From Microbacterium aoyamense (GTDB taxonomy: Bacteria > Actinomycetota > Actinomycetes > Actinomycetales > Microbacteriaceae): a stretch of 64,000 nt of DNA. Position 1 is the first letter of the stretch. Each line of letters opens with the position of its first letter. Made by a program: the position numbers and the translations under genes. The notes under the pieces are model-generated. The model worked only from the letters and a program-made list of their open reading frames with translations. It ran no database searches and was not told the origin of the DNA. The stretch spans positions 248,001 through 312,000 of the forward strand of contig NZ_JAKNUT010000003.1 in assembly GCF_023155855.1 (NCBI RefSeq), given 5' to 3'. Positions 39,819 through 50,306 of this stretch are shown here, one piece after another.

Positions 39819-41249
39819 ATGGGCGACATCGTCTCGCAGCCGTGGTTCTGGCCCGCCGTCATCGTCTCGGTGGGCCTGCCGCTCGCGCTCATCGGACTGA
39901 CCGAGCTGCACAACATGCTCGCGCGGCGGGGGAGCCGTGCCGCTCCGATCGTCGCGATGGTGCGCAACTACCTCGTCCCCGTCGCAGGTGTGCTCGTGCT
40001 CATCAGCCAGCCCGGTGCGTGGGAGGGTGAGGGCACGTGGCCCCGCGTGATCTGGACGATCTTCGGACTCCTCGTGATCGTCGTGACGATCAATGCGCTC
40101 AATCACCTCGTCTTCCATCGCGCCGAGAAGGGATCCTGGCGGGACCGCTTCCCGACGATCTTCAGCGACCTGATCCGCTTCACATTCATCATCGTGGGCA
40201 TCGCCGTGCTCTTCGCGTGGCTGTGGAATGCGGATGTCGCGGGCATCTTCGCCGCTCTCGGGGTGACGTCGATCGTCGTCGGTCTCGCGCTGCAGAACGC
40301 CGTCGGATCGATCGTCTCGGGCCTGTTCCTCATCTTCGAGGCGCCGTTCGAACTGGGGGACTGGATCGATGCGGGCGGTGTGCGCGGACAGATCGTCGAA
40401 GTCAACTGGCGGGCCGTCCACCTCGATACGGGCAACGGGATCGTCGTCATCCCGACGGCGAATCTCGCGGGGGGGTCGTTCACGAACCTCACACGCTCGA
40501 GCGATCCGTATGCGGCCGTCGTGGATGTCGCGTTCGCGACAGACGATGCGCCGCTGCGGGTGCGCGGTCTACTCGTCGACGTCGCCCGCGACATCCCCCT
40601 CGTGTCTCCGGATCGGGATGCCACCACCGCGACCCTGGGCGGGTCGGTCTACCGCGTGTCGATCCCGCTGCAGAACCCCGGCGACGAGGGAGCCGTCGCG
40701 GACGCGTTCTCGACGCGGCTCTGGTACGCGGCGCGCCGTGCCGACCTGCACCTGGACGGCGACCTGACCGACGATTGGAACACCCCGAGCCGGCTGCAGG
40801 ACGCCCTGCACCAGATCGCTCCGCTGCTGAGTCTGCGCCCGGCAGATGCCGAGGCCCTCGCCTCCGAGGCGCGACTCGAGCGCTACAGCATCGGCGAGGT
40901 GCTGCTGCGGCCGGGCATCGTGCCGACCACGACGCGCTTCATCATCGCGGGTCGCGTCGTGCTCGGCATCCCGACCGAGGCGGGCTTCGTGCAGGTGACC
41001 GAGCTCGCGCGCGATGACGCCGTGGGCCTCACGGCGCTCACGCGCACGCCGACGATCTCCCGCGCCGTCGCGCTCACCGAGCTCGAGGTCGTCTCGGTGC
41101 CGGTCACGGTGCTCGACGACGTCGTCCGCACGCATCCCGTCCTCGCCCGCGAGATCGTGCGGGAGTCCGAGAACCGCGTGCGCCTGGCTCGCGCCGCACT
41201 CTCGGCCGTCGGCGAGTCCCTCCACCCGGGGCGCTCGGTGCTCGGCTGA
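39819..41249 (+). CDS. MscS-family channel with C-terminal cyclic-nucleotide-binding domain
   Basis: 476 residues from the ATG at 39819, 7 nt after the cyclase gene, with TGAGG upstream. Four to five helices lead to the MscS pore helix and beta domain (ALGVTSIVVGLALQNAVGSI, FEAPFELGDWIDAGGVRGQIVEVNWR, IPTANLAGGSFTNLTR). A Crp-like cNMP-binding domain follows at about residues 345-470 (YSIGEVLLRPG, FIIAGRVVLGI). In its phosphate-binding cassette the usual F-G-E is replaced by VGLTAL while the Arg remains (ISRAVAL), so ligand binding may differ from cAMP. This is the bCNG class of MscS relatives; with the upstream sensor it suggests signal-gated ion flux. Confidence 0.9.
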   Translation: MGDIVSQPWFWPAVIVSVGLPLALIGLTELHNMLARRGSRAAPIVAMVRNYLVPVAGVLVLISQPGAWEGEGTWPRVIWTIFGLLVIVVTINALNHLVFHRAEKGSWRDRFPTIFSDLIRFTFIIVGIAVLFAWLWNADVAGIFAALGVTSIVVGLALQNAVGSIVSGLFLIFEAPFELGDWIDAGGVRGQIVEVNWRAVHLDTGNGIVVIPTANLAGGSFTNLTRSSDPYAAVVDVAFATDDAPLRVRGLLVDVARDIPLVSPDRDATTATLGGSVYRVSIPLQNPGDEGAVADAFSTRLWYAARRADLHLDGDLTDDWNTPSRLQDALHQIAPLLSLRPADAEALASEARLERYSIGEVLLRPGIVPTTTRFIIAGRVVLGIPTEAGFVQVTELARDDAVGLTALTRTPTISRAVALTELEVVSVPVTVLDDVVRTHPVLAREIVRESENRVRLARAALSAVGESLHPGRSVLG

Positions 41250-41278
41250 GGCCCGTCGCAAGAGTGCCTCCGGCCGCG

Positions 41279-41349
41279 TGTCCCACTTCGCGCGGATCAT
41301 GTCCCACTTCTGCTCGAATGCGGCCTGTATTCCGGGGCCAACTGGGACA
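41279..41349. repeat. TGTCCCACTT motif repeats upstream of truA
   Basis: TGTCCCACTT occurs at 41279-41288 and 41300-41309 (start-to-start 21 bp, two helical turns) and an inverted near-copy AACTGGGACA at 41340-41349. It fills the 110-bp gap before truA. It may be a regulator binding site or a remnant of a transposon end; I cannot decide. Confidence 0.5.
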
Positions 41350-41368
41350 CGCATGGCAACTTGCCGCA

Positions 41369-41374
41369 TAGGCT
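41369..41374 (+). promoter_or_regulatory. -10 element, probable leaderless promoter of truA
   Basis: TAGGCT ends 7 nt before the GTG start at 41382; no Shine-Dalgarno sequence is visible between them. Confidence 0.5.
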
Positions 41375-41381
41375 CGGTGCC

Positions 41382-42218
41382 GTGCGCATCCGCCTCGACA
41401 TCGCCTACGACGGCTCGCATTTCCGGGGCTGGGCGAAGCAGCCCGGCCTGCGGACGGTGCAGGGGACGCTCGAAGACGCCCTCACCCGCGTGCTCGGCGG
41501 GGATCCGCGCCTCGTGGTCGCGGGGCGGACGGATGCCGGAGTCCACGCGTCCGGCCAGGTGGCGCACCTGGACCTCGACGAGTCGCAGCGCGAGCGGCTC
41601 GAGGCGCGACGCGGAGGCGCATCGGCCGTCGAGACGCTGGCCCGCCGTCTGACGGGCGTCACCGGCGCCTATTCCGATGTCGCGGTGCTGCGCACCTCCC
41701 TCGCGCCGGAGGGCTTCGACGCGAGGTTCTCGGCGGTGTGGCGGCGGTACTCGTATCGCCTCGCCGACGCCACCGCGGGCTATGACCCGCTCGAGCGGCT
41801 GCGGACGACGACCGTTCGTCCCGCGCTGGACGAGAAGGCGATGGATGCCGCGGCCCGCTCGCTGCTCGGCCTGCACGACTTCGCCGCATACTGCAAGCCG
41901 CGCGAAGAGGCGACGACGATCCGGACGCTGCTCGAGTTCGACTGGCGCCGGGACGCCGAGGGGGTCCTCATCGCGAACGTGCGGGCCGACGCGTTCTGCC
42001 ACAGCATGGTGCGTGCGCTCGTCGGCGCCTGCGTCGCGGTGGGGGAGGGGCGGCTCGACGTCGACGATGTCGCGCTCATCCGCGACGGCCTCGAGCGCGT
42101 CCCCGAGGTCAAGGTGCTCGCGGCGCGCGGACTCACACTCGCCGAGGTCGGCTATCCGGCCGACGAGCTCCTCGCCGTCCGCGCCGAGCAGACACGGGCG
42201 CGCCGGGACGCCGAGTAG
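41382..42218 (+). CDS. truA: tRNA pseudouridine synthase A (positions 38-40)
   Basis: 278 residues from the GTG at 41382 (VRIRLDIAYDGSHFRGWAKQ). The catalytic Asp is in VVAGRTDAGVHASGQVAH; later motifs FSAVWRRYSYRL, LLGLHDFAAYCKP and FCHSMVRALVGACVAVG fit TruA. It modifies the anticodon stem-loop. In many actinobacteria truA follows rplQ; here it is separated from it by about 7 kb of other genes. Confidence 0.96.
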   Translation: MRIRLDIAYDGSHFRGWAKQPGLRTVQGTLEDALTRVLGGDPRLVVAGRTDAGVHASGQVAHLDLDESQRERLEARRGGASAVETLARRLTGVTGAYSDVAVLRTSLAPEGFDARFSAVWRRYSYRLADATAGYDPLERLRTTTVRPALDEKAMDAAARSLLGLHDFAAYCKPREEATTIRTLLEFDWRRDAEGVLIANVRADAFCHSMVRALVGACVAVGEGRLDVDDVALIRDGLERVPEVKVLAARGLTLAEVGYPADELLAVRAEQTRARRDAE

Positions 42219-42224
42219 CCGCGC

Positions 42225-42668
42225 TCACGCGGGGGACAGGCCGGGGCCGCCCACGACGTCGCGCAGACGGTTCCACGCCTGCAGGATGCTCCCGAGACCG
42301 TCGGTGGCGGGGCCGGGAGACTCTGCGACCGCGGTCGCGATCTCGCGCGCCGCGTCGTCGAGGCGGGCTGCGCGCTCGAAGGCCTCGCGGCGACGGCCGA
42401 CCTCGGCATCCGCCTCCGCATACTCCGCTCGCAGGGAAGCCCGGGTCGCTTCGTCGATGCGCATCGGGCGCAGGTCCTGCTCGAGCGCCTGCGCCGCGCG
42501 CCGGCGGGCGAGCTCGCTCACGCGCAGGTCGTGCGCGGCGCGTGCGCGCGCGTCCGACACGGACGAGAGCGCTTCGGCGAGACCGGTCGTCGCGTCGGGG
42601 GTGGATGCCGCGATGGGCGCGGCCGCGCGGCGCACGGGGCGTCGAGCGTGGTGGGTCGAGGTGGACAT
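42225..42668 (-). CDS. Hypothetical coiled-coil protein
   Basis: 147 residues from the ATG at 42668, which has a GGAG six nt upstream on the minus strand; a longer start at 42701 is less likely. The N-terminus is Arg/Ala-rich and disordered. Residues 45-120 are a charged Ala/Arg/Glu helix with coiled-coil character (ELARRRAAQALEQDLRPMR, AEYAEADAEVGRRREAFE). No signal peptide or membrane helix. I do not recognise the family. Convergent with truA, with a 6-nt gap. Confidence 0.6.
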   Translation of the reverse strand: MSTSTHHARRPVRRAAAPIAASTPDATTGLAEALSSVSDARARAAHDLRVSELARRRAAQALEQDLRPMRIDEATRASLRAEYAEADAEVGRRREAFERAARLDDAAREIATAVAESPGPATDGLGSILQAWNRLRDVVGGPGLSPA

Positions 42669-42782
42669 CTCTGCTCCTGTTGCAGTGCGGGCGCCGTGCA
42701 CCCGGATCGTCGGCTAGGGGTCTTCTGTGCGTTCGTCAAGGGACATCCGTCGGCAACGTGCGCCCCGTATGGTGGAGTCGTC

Positions 42783-43475
42783 ATGAGGGTGATTTCGTAC
42801 AACCTGCGCAAACATCGCGCTGCGGGCGAGCTCGCGGCTCTCGTCGAGCGCCACAGCGCCGACGTGCTGTGTCTGCAAGAGGCCGACACCGCCGACATCC
42901 CGACCCATATCGGCGGACTCGTGCTCGCCGACGCGACGTCGCGCAATCGCCTGGGTCTGGCGGTCTACTACCGCGAGAACACCTACCGCGCACTCGAGGT
43001 GCGCGCGCTCGCGCTGAAGAAGTCCCTGCACGATCGCGTGCTCAAGCCGGCCGAGGAACGACTGCTCGGCGTGCGGCTGCACGACATCGACGAGAACCGA
43101 CAGGTGATCGTCGCGTCGTTCCACGCCGCGCCGCTCACAGCGCTCAACTCGCTGCGGCGCCATCAGATCCGCACTGCTCTGTCCGAGCTCGGGCAGCTGG
43201 GCGAGGGGCTGCCGGCCCTCATGGTCGGCGACTACAACTACCCCGTCTTCAAAGAGAACCTCGGCCAGAAGGTGCGCGAGCAGGGGTACGAGCTCACCCT
43301 GAGCGATGCGCGCACCTACACGCGCTACCGGTTCTTCCGGGGCCACTACGACTTCGCGACCTCGATCGGGTTCGACATCGATCGCGTGCGGACGCTCCCG
43401 CAGGGGCTGAGCGATCACCTGCCGATCCTCGTCACCGCCGAGGTCTCGCAGCGGGTCGCCTCGGGCGCGGCCTGA
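42783..43475 (+). CDS. Endonuclease/exonuclease/phosphatase (EEP) family protein
   Basis: 230 residues. EEP motifs in order: VISYNLRKHRAAGEL, metal-binding Glu in CLQEADT, SFHAAPLTALNSLRRHQ, catalytic Asp/Asn in MVGDYNYPVF, and the final GLSDHLPILV with Asp-His. No signal peptide, so a cytoplasmic nuclease or phosphoesterase of unknown substrate. TATGGT at 42768-42773 could be its -10; GGAG lies 5 nt before the ATG. Divergent from the coiled-coil gene. Confidence 0.9.
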   Translation: MRVISYNLRKHRAAGELAALVERHSADVLCLQEADTADIPTHIGGLVLADATSRNRLGLAVYYRENTYRALEVRALALKKSLHDRVLKPAEERLLGVRLHDIDENRQVIVASFHAAPLTALNSLRRHQIRTALSELGQLGEGLPALMVGDYNYPVFKENLGQKVREQGYELTLSDARTYTRYRFFRGHYDFATSIGFDIDRVRTLPQGLSDHLPILVTAEVSQRVASGAA

Positions 43476-43490
43476 CGCGACGCCCTCGGT

Positions 43491-43519
43491 TTGGGCGTAG
43501 CATCCCGATGCCGTAGTAT
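43491..43519 (+). promoter_or_regulatory. Promoter of rplM-rpsI
   Basis: TTGGGC (43491-43496) and TAGTAT (43514-43519) with a 17-bp spacer that contains the small palindrome GCATCCCGATGC. TTGACCTTTGGTG follows the -10, matching the infA promoter region. The leader to rplM is about 135 nt. Confidence 0.75.
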
Positions 43520-43662
43520 TGACCTTTGGTGTCCGTGCCCTGCTGGCCGGTACCGCGAACGTGAGCCCTCCACTGGCGTCTTCCTCCTCCCTCTCGGGCG
43601 GACAAGCACCCCGGAGTGGGATTCACGAACCTCTCCGTTCGATTCAAGAAAGCAGCACTACT

Positions 43663-44109
43663 GTGACGCGCACTTTCACTCCCAAGGCAAGCGAAGTCCA
43701 GCGCGACTGGCTCGTCATCGACGCGACCGACGTCATCCTCGGCCGCCTCGCCTCGCACGCCGCCGCGCTCCTGCGCGGCAAGCACAAGGCGACCTTCGCG
43801 AACCACATCGACTCGGGTGACTTCGTCATCATCATCAACGCCGACAAGGTCGCACTCTCGGGCAACAAGCTCGAGCAGAAGAAGGCCTACCGCCACTCGG
43901 GCTACCCGGGCGGCCTGTCGTCGGTCACCTACGGCGAGCTGATGGAGAAGAACTCCGTCCGCGCCGTCGAGAAGGCCGTCCGCGGCATGCTCCCCAAGAA
44001 CAGCCTCGGTGCGGCCCAGCTGAAGAAGCTCAAGGTCTACCGCGGCGCCGAGCACCCCCACGGTGCCCAGCAGCCGACCGCGTACACCCTCGACCAGGTC
44101 GCCCAGTAA
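43663..44109 (+). CDS. rplM: 50S ribosomal protein L13
   Basis: 148 residues from the GTG at 43663 ([20 protein letters not shown]), with [20 protein letters not shown] and the C-terminal [14 protein letters not shown]. An early 50S assembly protein. An in-frame extension to 43519 overlaps the promoter and is rejected. rpsI follows after 29 nt. Confidence 0.98.
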   Translation: MTRTFTPKASEVQRDWLVIDATDVILGRLASHAAALLRGKHKATFANHIDSGDFVIIINADKVALSGNKLEQKKAYRHSGYPGGLSSVTYGELMEKNSVRAVEKAVRGMLPKNSLGAAQLKKLKVYRGAEHPHGAQQPTAYTLDQVAQ

Positions 44110-44138
44110 GCGCCGCACCGAAACCTAAGGACAACCTC

Positions 44139-44621
44139 GTGGCGAACATCGAAGAGACCACCGACTCCAACTACTCGACGGAGACCCCCGTCGACCAGAC
44201 CGCAGCCGCTGCCGCACCGCGCCCCGTGCTGTCGGTTCCCGGCGCAGCCGTCGGCCGCCGCAAGGAGGCGATCGCGCGCGTGCGCCTCGTCCCCGGCTCC
44301 GGCGTCATCACCATCAACGGCCGCACGTTCGAGGACTACTTCCCGAACAAGCTCCACCAGCAGCTCATCACCGACCCGTTCACGGTGCTGAACCTCACGG
44401 ACGCGTACGACGTGATCGCGCGCATCTCGGGTGGCGGCCCCTCGGGTCAGGCCGGCGCACTGCGCCTCGGCATCGCCCGTGCCCTCAACGAGATCGACGT
44501 CGAGAACAACCGACCGACCCTCAAGAAGGCCGGCTTCCTCTCGCGCGACGCCCGCATCAAGGAGCGCAAGAAGGCAGGTCTCAAGAAGGCCCGCAAGGCT
44601 CCTCAGTACTCGAAGCGCTAA
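44139..44621 (+). CDS. rpsI: 30S ribosomal protein S9 with N-terminal extension
   Basis: 160 residues against about 130, GTG start with CTAAGG upstream. S9 begins near residue 39 ([17 protein letters not shown]) and ends with the conserved [13 protein letters not shown] whose C-terminal Arg contacts P-site tRNA. The first 38 residues are acidic and Thr/Ala-rich. Confidence 0.97.
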   Translation: MANIEETTDSNYSTETPVDQTAAAAAPRPVLSVPGAAVGRRKEAIARVRLVPGSGVITINGRTFEDYFPNKLHQQLITDPFTVLNLTDAYDVIARISGGGPSGQAGALRLGIARALNEIDVENNRPTLKKAGFLSRDARIKERKKAGLKKARKAPQYSKR

Positions 44622-44636
44622 AGCGAGTCCGATCCG

Positions 44637-45992
44637 ATGCCGCTGTTCGGCACGGACGGCGTGCGGGGGCTGGCCAACGGCCCCCTCACCGCCGACCTCG
44701 CTCTCACCCTGGCCCAGGCGACCGCCGTCGTCCTGGGCCAGGGCCGTACCGCCGAGGCGCGCAAGGCCGCGGGCAAGCGGCTCACCGCCGTGGTCGCCCG
44801 CGATCCGCGCATCTCGGGTGAGTTCCTCGCCGCCGCCGTCTCGGCCGGTCTCGCCTCCTCGGGTGTCGACGTCCTCGATGCCGGTGTCCTGCCCACGCCC
44901 GCGGCGGCATTCCTGATCGCCGATCGCGATGCCGACTTCGGCGTCATGGTCTCGGCATCCCACAATCCCGCGCCCGACAACGGCATCAAGATCTTCGCGC
45001 GCGGCGGTGTCAAGCTGCCCGACGTGGTCGAGGAGCGCATCGAGCACGCTCTCACGCAGCCGAAACTGCAGCCGACGGGCGCCGAGGTCGGCCGCATCAG
45101 TCGCTTCGCGGATGCCGAGGACCGCTACGTCGTGCACCTGCTCGCGTCGCTGCCCCACGCCCTCGACGGGCTGCACGTCGTCCTCGACTGTGCGCACGGC
45201 GCGGCATCCGGAGTCTCTCCCGAGACGTTCCGGGATGCCGGAGCCCGCGTCACCGTCATCGGCGCAGACCCCGACGGCCTGAACATCAACGACGGCGTCG
45301 GTTCGACCCACCTCGACCAGCTCGCCGAGCACGTCGTGCGCGTCGGAGCGGATGTCGGCATCGCCCACGACGGTGACGCCGATCGCTGCCTCGCCGTCGA
45401 TGCGTCGGGACGCATCGTCGACGGCGACCAGATCATGGCGATCCTCGCGGTCGCGATGAAGGACCGCGGACACCTCACGGACGACACGCTCGTCGCGACC
45501 GTCATGAGCAATCTCGGGCTTCATCGGGCGATGGAGGCGCACGGCATCCGCGTCGAGCAGACCGCCGTCGGCGACCGCTACGTGCTCGAGCGCATGAACG
45601 AGGGCGGTTTCTCGCTCGGCGGCGAGCAGTCGGGCCACGTCATCATGAGCGAGTACGCGACGACGGGCGACGGACTGCTGACGGGGTTGCACCTGGTGGC
45701 CGAGATGGCACGGCAGGGCAAGACGCTCGCCGAGCTCGCCGCGGTCATGACGGTGTACCCGCAGGTGCTCGTCAACGTCAAGGGTGTCGATCGGACACGG
45801 GTGGATGACGCGGGCGTCGCCGAAGCGGTGGCCGCCGCAGAGGCGGAGCTCGGTGATTCCGGTCGTGTGCTGCTGCGGGCCTCGGGTACGGAGCAGCTCG
45901 TGCGCGTCATGGTCGAAGCATCCGATGCGCTCGTCGCGCAGGAGATCGCCGATCGACTCGCCGAGGTCGTGCGCGAGCGCCTCGCGCTCTGA
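44637..45992 (+). CDS. glmM: Phosphoglucosamine mutase
   Basis: 451 residues. Start [14 protein letters not shown]; the phosphoserine is Ser108 in [13 protein letters not shown]; Mg-binding DGDADRC; substrate loop GEQSGHVI; phosphate loop [12 protein letters not shown]. It converts glucosamine-6-P to glucosamine-1-P for UDP-GlcNAc and peptidoglycan. It sits 15 nt after rpsI; glmS, supplying its substrate, is 2 kb downstream. Confidence 0.97.
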   Translation: MPLFGTDGVRGLANGPLTADLALTLAQATAVVLGQGRTAEARKAAGKRLTAVVARDPRISGEFLAAAVSAGLASSGVDVLDAGVLPTPAAAFLIADRDADFGVMVSASHNPAPDNGIKIFARGGVKLPDVVEERIEHALTQPKLQPTGAEVGRISRFADAEDRYVVHLLASLPHALDGLHVVLDCAHGAASGVSPETFRDAGARVTVIGADPDGLNINDGVGSTHLDQLAEHVVRVGADVGIAHDGDADRCLAVDASGRIVDGDQIMAILAVAMKDRGHLTDDTLVATVMSNLGLHRAMEAHGIRVEQTAVGDRYVLERMNEGGFSLGGEQSGHVIMSEYATTGDGLLTGLHLVAEMARQGKTLAELAAVMTVYPQVLVNVKGVDRTRVDDAGVAEAVAAAEAELGDSGRVLLRASGTEQLVRVMVEASDALVAQEIADRLAEVVRERLAL

Positions 45993-45995
45993 CGA

Positions 45996-46940
45996 CTACG
46001 CCGGGGCAGCGCTCCACGAGAGCGACTCGATGTAGCGCAGGAGCACGCCCTCGCGCAGAGCCCACGGCGAGACCTCGAGCTCGTCGACGTCCATCGCCGT
46101 CATGGCGGTGTGCAGCACGACGGCGGCGGCGACGATCTGGAACGTGCGGTCGGCGGTGATACCCGGGAGCTCCTGGCGGGCTTCGGCGGGGATACGCGCG
46201 AGGCGCGGGATCCACGAGCCGAGCGCGGCGCGCGGCAGCAGCATCCGCTCGATCCCCGACCATCCGGGGACGGGATAGCCCACGAGCTTCGCGAGCGAGC
46301 GGATCGCCTTCGACGAGCCCACGACGTGATCCGGGCGGGGCAGTGCGCCGAACGCCTCGACGACGGGTGCGAGGGTCGCGCGCGCGTGCTCGCGCAGCCG
46401 TTCGACATCGGCTTCGCCGGGTGGGTCGTGAGGGAGGAACTGCACCGTCATCCGTCCCGCGCCGAGGGGGACGGATGCCGCGGCCTCGGGCAGTTCGTCG
46501 GCGCCCGCCGCGAGCTCGAGCGAGCCACCGCCGATGTCGAAGAGGAGGATCTGCCCGGCCGCCCAGCCGAACCAGCGCCGGACGGCGAGGAACGTGAACC
46601 GCGCCTCGGTCTCGCCGCCGAGAACCTGCAGCGGCTGTCCGAGCGCTTCCTCGATCAACGCGATGACCGCGGCGCCGTTCGTCGCCTCGCGCACCGCTGA
46701 TGTCGCGGTCGCGAGAAGCTCCGTCACGTTCTCGGCGGCGGCGACCTGTCGGGCCTCGGACACCGCCGCGACGAGAGCGGCCACGCCGTCGTCGGTGATG
46801 GATCCGTCGGGTGCGAGGTAGCGCATGAGTCGCAGAACGGTCCGGCGACTCGTCGTCGCGAGCGGTCTGCCACCCGGCCTGACGTCCGCGACGAGCAGGT
46901 GAACGGTGTTCGAGCCGATGTCGAGGACTCCCAGGCGCAC
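45996..46940 (-). CDS. Ppx/GppA-type phosphatase
   Basis: 314 residues, GTG start. An ASKHA-fold protein with LDIGSNTVHLLVADV (phosphate-1 loop), ATSAVREATNG, GGETEARFTF and FDIGGGSLELA (phosphate-2 loop). Such enzymes hydrolyse polyphosphate or pppGpp. It is the short form without a C-terminal HD domain. It is divergent from coaA and converges on glmM with a 3-nt gap. Confidence 0.93.
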   Translation of the reverse strand: MRLGVLDIGSNTVHLLVADVRPGGRPLATTSRRTVLRLMRYLAPDGSITDDGVAALVAAVSEARQVAAAENVTELLATATSAVREATNGAAVIALIEEALGQPLQVLGGETEARFTFLAVRRWFGWAAGQILLFDIGGGSLELAAGADELPEAAASVPLGAGRMTVQFLPHDPPGEADVERLREHARATLAPVVEAFGALPRPDHVVGSSKAIRSLAKLVGYPVPGWSGIERMLLPRAALGSWIPRLARIPAEARQELPGITADRTFQIVAAAVVLHTAMTAMDVDELEVSPWALREGVLLRYIESLSWSAAPA

Positions 46941-46946
46941 GGGTTC

Positions 46947-46988
46947 AGGCTAGCGGTAGGTCGGTCGCCCGCCGGCCACCGGTAGCAT
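46947..46988. promoter_or_regulatory. Divergent leaderless promoters of the ppx/gppA-type gene and coaA
   Basis: On the minus strand TAGCCT (46947-46952) ends 6 nt before the GTG at 46940. On the plus strand TAGCAT (46983-46988) ends 7 nt before the ATG at 46996. The two start codons are only 55 bp apart and neither has a Shine-Dalgarno sequence. Confidence 0.55.
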
Positions 46989-46995
46989 TGCCCCG

Positions 46996-47952
46996 ATGTC
47001 TGCCGAAGAAGCCGTCACGGCTCCCACCCTCGCTGATTCGCTCTATCGCGAGATCGATCGCGACGAATGGGCGCGACTGGCCGCCGGCCTCACCCAGCCG
47101 CTGTCCGAGACCGAGATCGTTCAGATCCGCGGAATCGGCGATCGCCTGGACATGGCCGAGATCGCGCAGGTCTACCTGCCGCTCAGCGGTCTGCTGAGCC
47201 TCTACGCGACGAGTTCGAAGCGCCTCGGCGCCGAGACGAGCTCGTTCCTGCGCGAGCACGACACGACGACCCCGTTCGTCGTCGGTGTTGCGGGCTCGGT
47301 CGCGGTGGGCAAGTCGACGATCGCGCGCCTGCTGCGCGAGCTCATGAGCAGGTGGCCCGGCACGCCGCGCGTCGAGCTCGTCACGACCGACGGCTTCCTC
47401 TACCCGAACGCAGAGCTCGAGCGACGAGGACTCATGGAGCGCAAGGGCTTCCCCGAGTCCTACGACCGACGCGCGCTCGTGGAGTTCCTCACGAACGTCA
47501 AGAGCGGGGCGCCCGAGGCGCGCGCGCCGTTCTACTCCCACATGAAGTACGACATCGTGCCGGATGCGCACGTCACCGTCCGTCGGCCGGACGTCGTGAT
47601 CGTCGAGGGGCTCAACGTGCTGCAGCCCCCTCCATCACCGAACGACGTCGCGGTGAGCGAGCTGTTCGACTTCTCGATCTACGTCGATGCCGACAGCGAT
47701 CACGTCGCGCAGTGGTACGTGGAGCGGTTCCTCGCACTGCGCAACGCCGCGTTCAGCAACCCGAACTCGTTCTTCAACGTCTTCGCCCACCTCTCGGACG
47801 AAGAGGCGGTCGAGCGCGCCCTCGGGTACTGGAACAGCATCAACCTGCCGAACCTGCTGGAGAACGTGCTGCCGACCAAGCATCGCGCGACGCTCGTGCT
47901 ACAGAAGGCGCCCGATCACACCGTCGAACGGGTGCTCCTGCGCAAAGTCTGA
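46996..47952 (+). CDS. coaA: Pantothenate kinase, type I
   Basis: 318 residues. Walker A VGVAGSVAVGKSTIARLL, TTDGFLYPNAELERRGLMERKGFPESYD, substrate-binding SHMKYDIVPD and EGLNVLQPP match prokaryotic CoaA. It catalyses the first step of coenzyme A synthesis. Probably leaderless. The next gene, glmS, starts 63 nt later with its own -10. Confidence 0.97.
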   Translation: MSAEEAVTAPTLADSLYREIDRDEWARLAAGLTQPLSETEIVQIRGIGDRLDMAEIAQVYLPLSGLLSLYATSSKRLGAETSSFLREHDTTTPFVVGVAGSVAVGKSTIARLLRELMSRWPGTPRVELVTTDGFLYPNAELERRGLMERKGFPESYDRRALVEFLTNVKSGAPEARAPFYSHMKYDIVPDAHVTVRRPDVVIVEGLNVLQPPPSPNDVAVSELFDFSIYVDADSDHVAQWYVERFLALRNAAFSNPNSFFNVFAHLSDEEAVERALGYWNSINLPNLLENVLPTKHRATLVLQKAPDHTVERVLLRKV

Positions 47953-48002
47953 CCGATCTGGGGTTTGCGGGTTCGTTCGGGGTCCTCCCATATCCCGCCT
48001 CG

Positions 48003-48008
48003 TACCAT
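48003..48008 (+). promoter_or_regulatory. -10 element, probable leaderless promoter of glmS
   Basis: TACCAT ends 7 nt before the glmS ATG at 48016, whose position is fixed by the catalytic Cys2. No Shine-Dalgarno is present. TTTGCGG at 47964 is too far upstream (32 bp) to be its -35. Confidence 0.6.
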
Positions 48009-48015
48009 TGACGAC

Positions 48016-49869
<1,854 letters not shown>

Positions 49870-49916
49870 GCGGGATCGCGCCTCGCTCAGAGGACGGGGC
49901 GGATCGGTAGAGTGAC

Positions 49917-49938
49917 GGATGCCGCGGCCGCGGCATCC
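49917..49938. repeat. 22-bp perfect palindrome before acpS
   Basis: GGATGCCGCGG and its exact reverse complement CCGCGGCATCC abut without a spacer, 2 nt upstream of the acpS Shine-Dalgarno AGGAGG. Candidate operator or mRNA hairpin for the acpS-alr-tsaE operon; same class as the elements at 15599, 31051 and 32625. Confidence 0.6.
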
Positions 49939-49949
49939 AGGAGGACTCC

Positions 49950-50306
49950 ATGATCGTGGGCATCGGCGTCGACCTCGTCGACATCGGGCGGTTCGAGCGC
50001 TCGCTCGAGCGCACGCCGCGCTTGGCCGAGCGGCTCTTCACCGAGACGGAGCGGACCCGCCCGCCACGGTCGCTCGCGGCGCGCTACGCCGCGAAGGAAG
50101 CGCTCATCAAAGCGCTCGGCGGCTCGGACGGCGTGCACTGGACCGAGATCGAGATCACGCCCGAGGCCTCCGGTCGTCCGTGGTTCACCCTCACGGGCTC
50201 GACAGCGGACGTGGTCGCCGAGCGCGGCATCCGCACACTCCACCTGTCGATGTCGCACGACGGTGGATTCGCGACGGCCTACGTCATCGCGGAGTCGGCG
50301 GCATGA
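49950..50306 (+). CDS. acpS: Holo-[acyl-carrier-protein] synthase
   Basis: 118 residues beginning MIVGIGVDLVDIGRFERSLE with the Mg-binding Asp, and AARYAAKEALIKALGG with the catalytic Glu-Lys. It transfers phosphopantetheine from CoA to ACP. AGGAGG lies 7-9 nt upstream. Its stop overlaps the alr start (ATGA). Confidence 0.97.
   Translation: MIVGIGVDLVDIGRFERSLERTPRLAERLFTETERTRPPRSLAARYAAKEALIKALGGSDGVHWTEIEITPEASGRPWFTLTGSTADVVAERGIRTLHLSMSHDGGFATAYVIAESAA

Noticed and set aside
41104..41307. Minus-strand small frame covering the TGTCCCACTT repeats
   Set aside because: It extends antisense into the MscS coding region and has no supporting motif or ribosome site.
43519..43662. Longer in-frame start for rplM
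   Set aside because: The extension would begin at the promoter -10 region and does not resemble L13.
47964..48008. TTTGCGG as the -35 of a ribosomal-type promoter for glmS
   Set aside because: The distance to the TACCAT -10 is 32 bp, far from the 17 bp used by the other promoters of this class.
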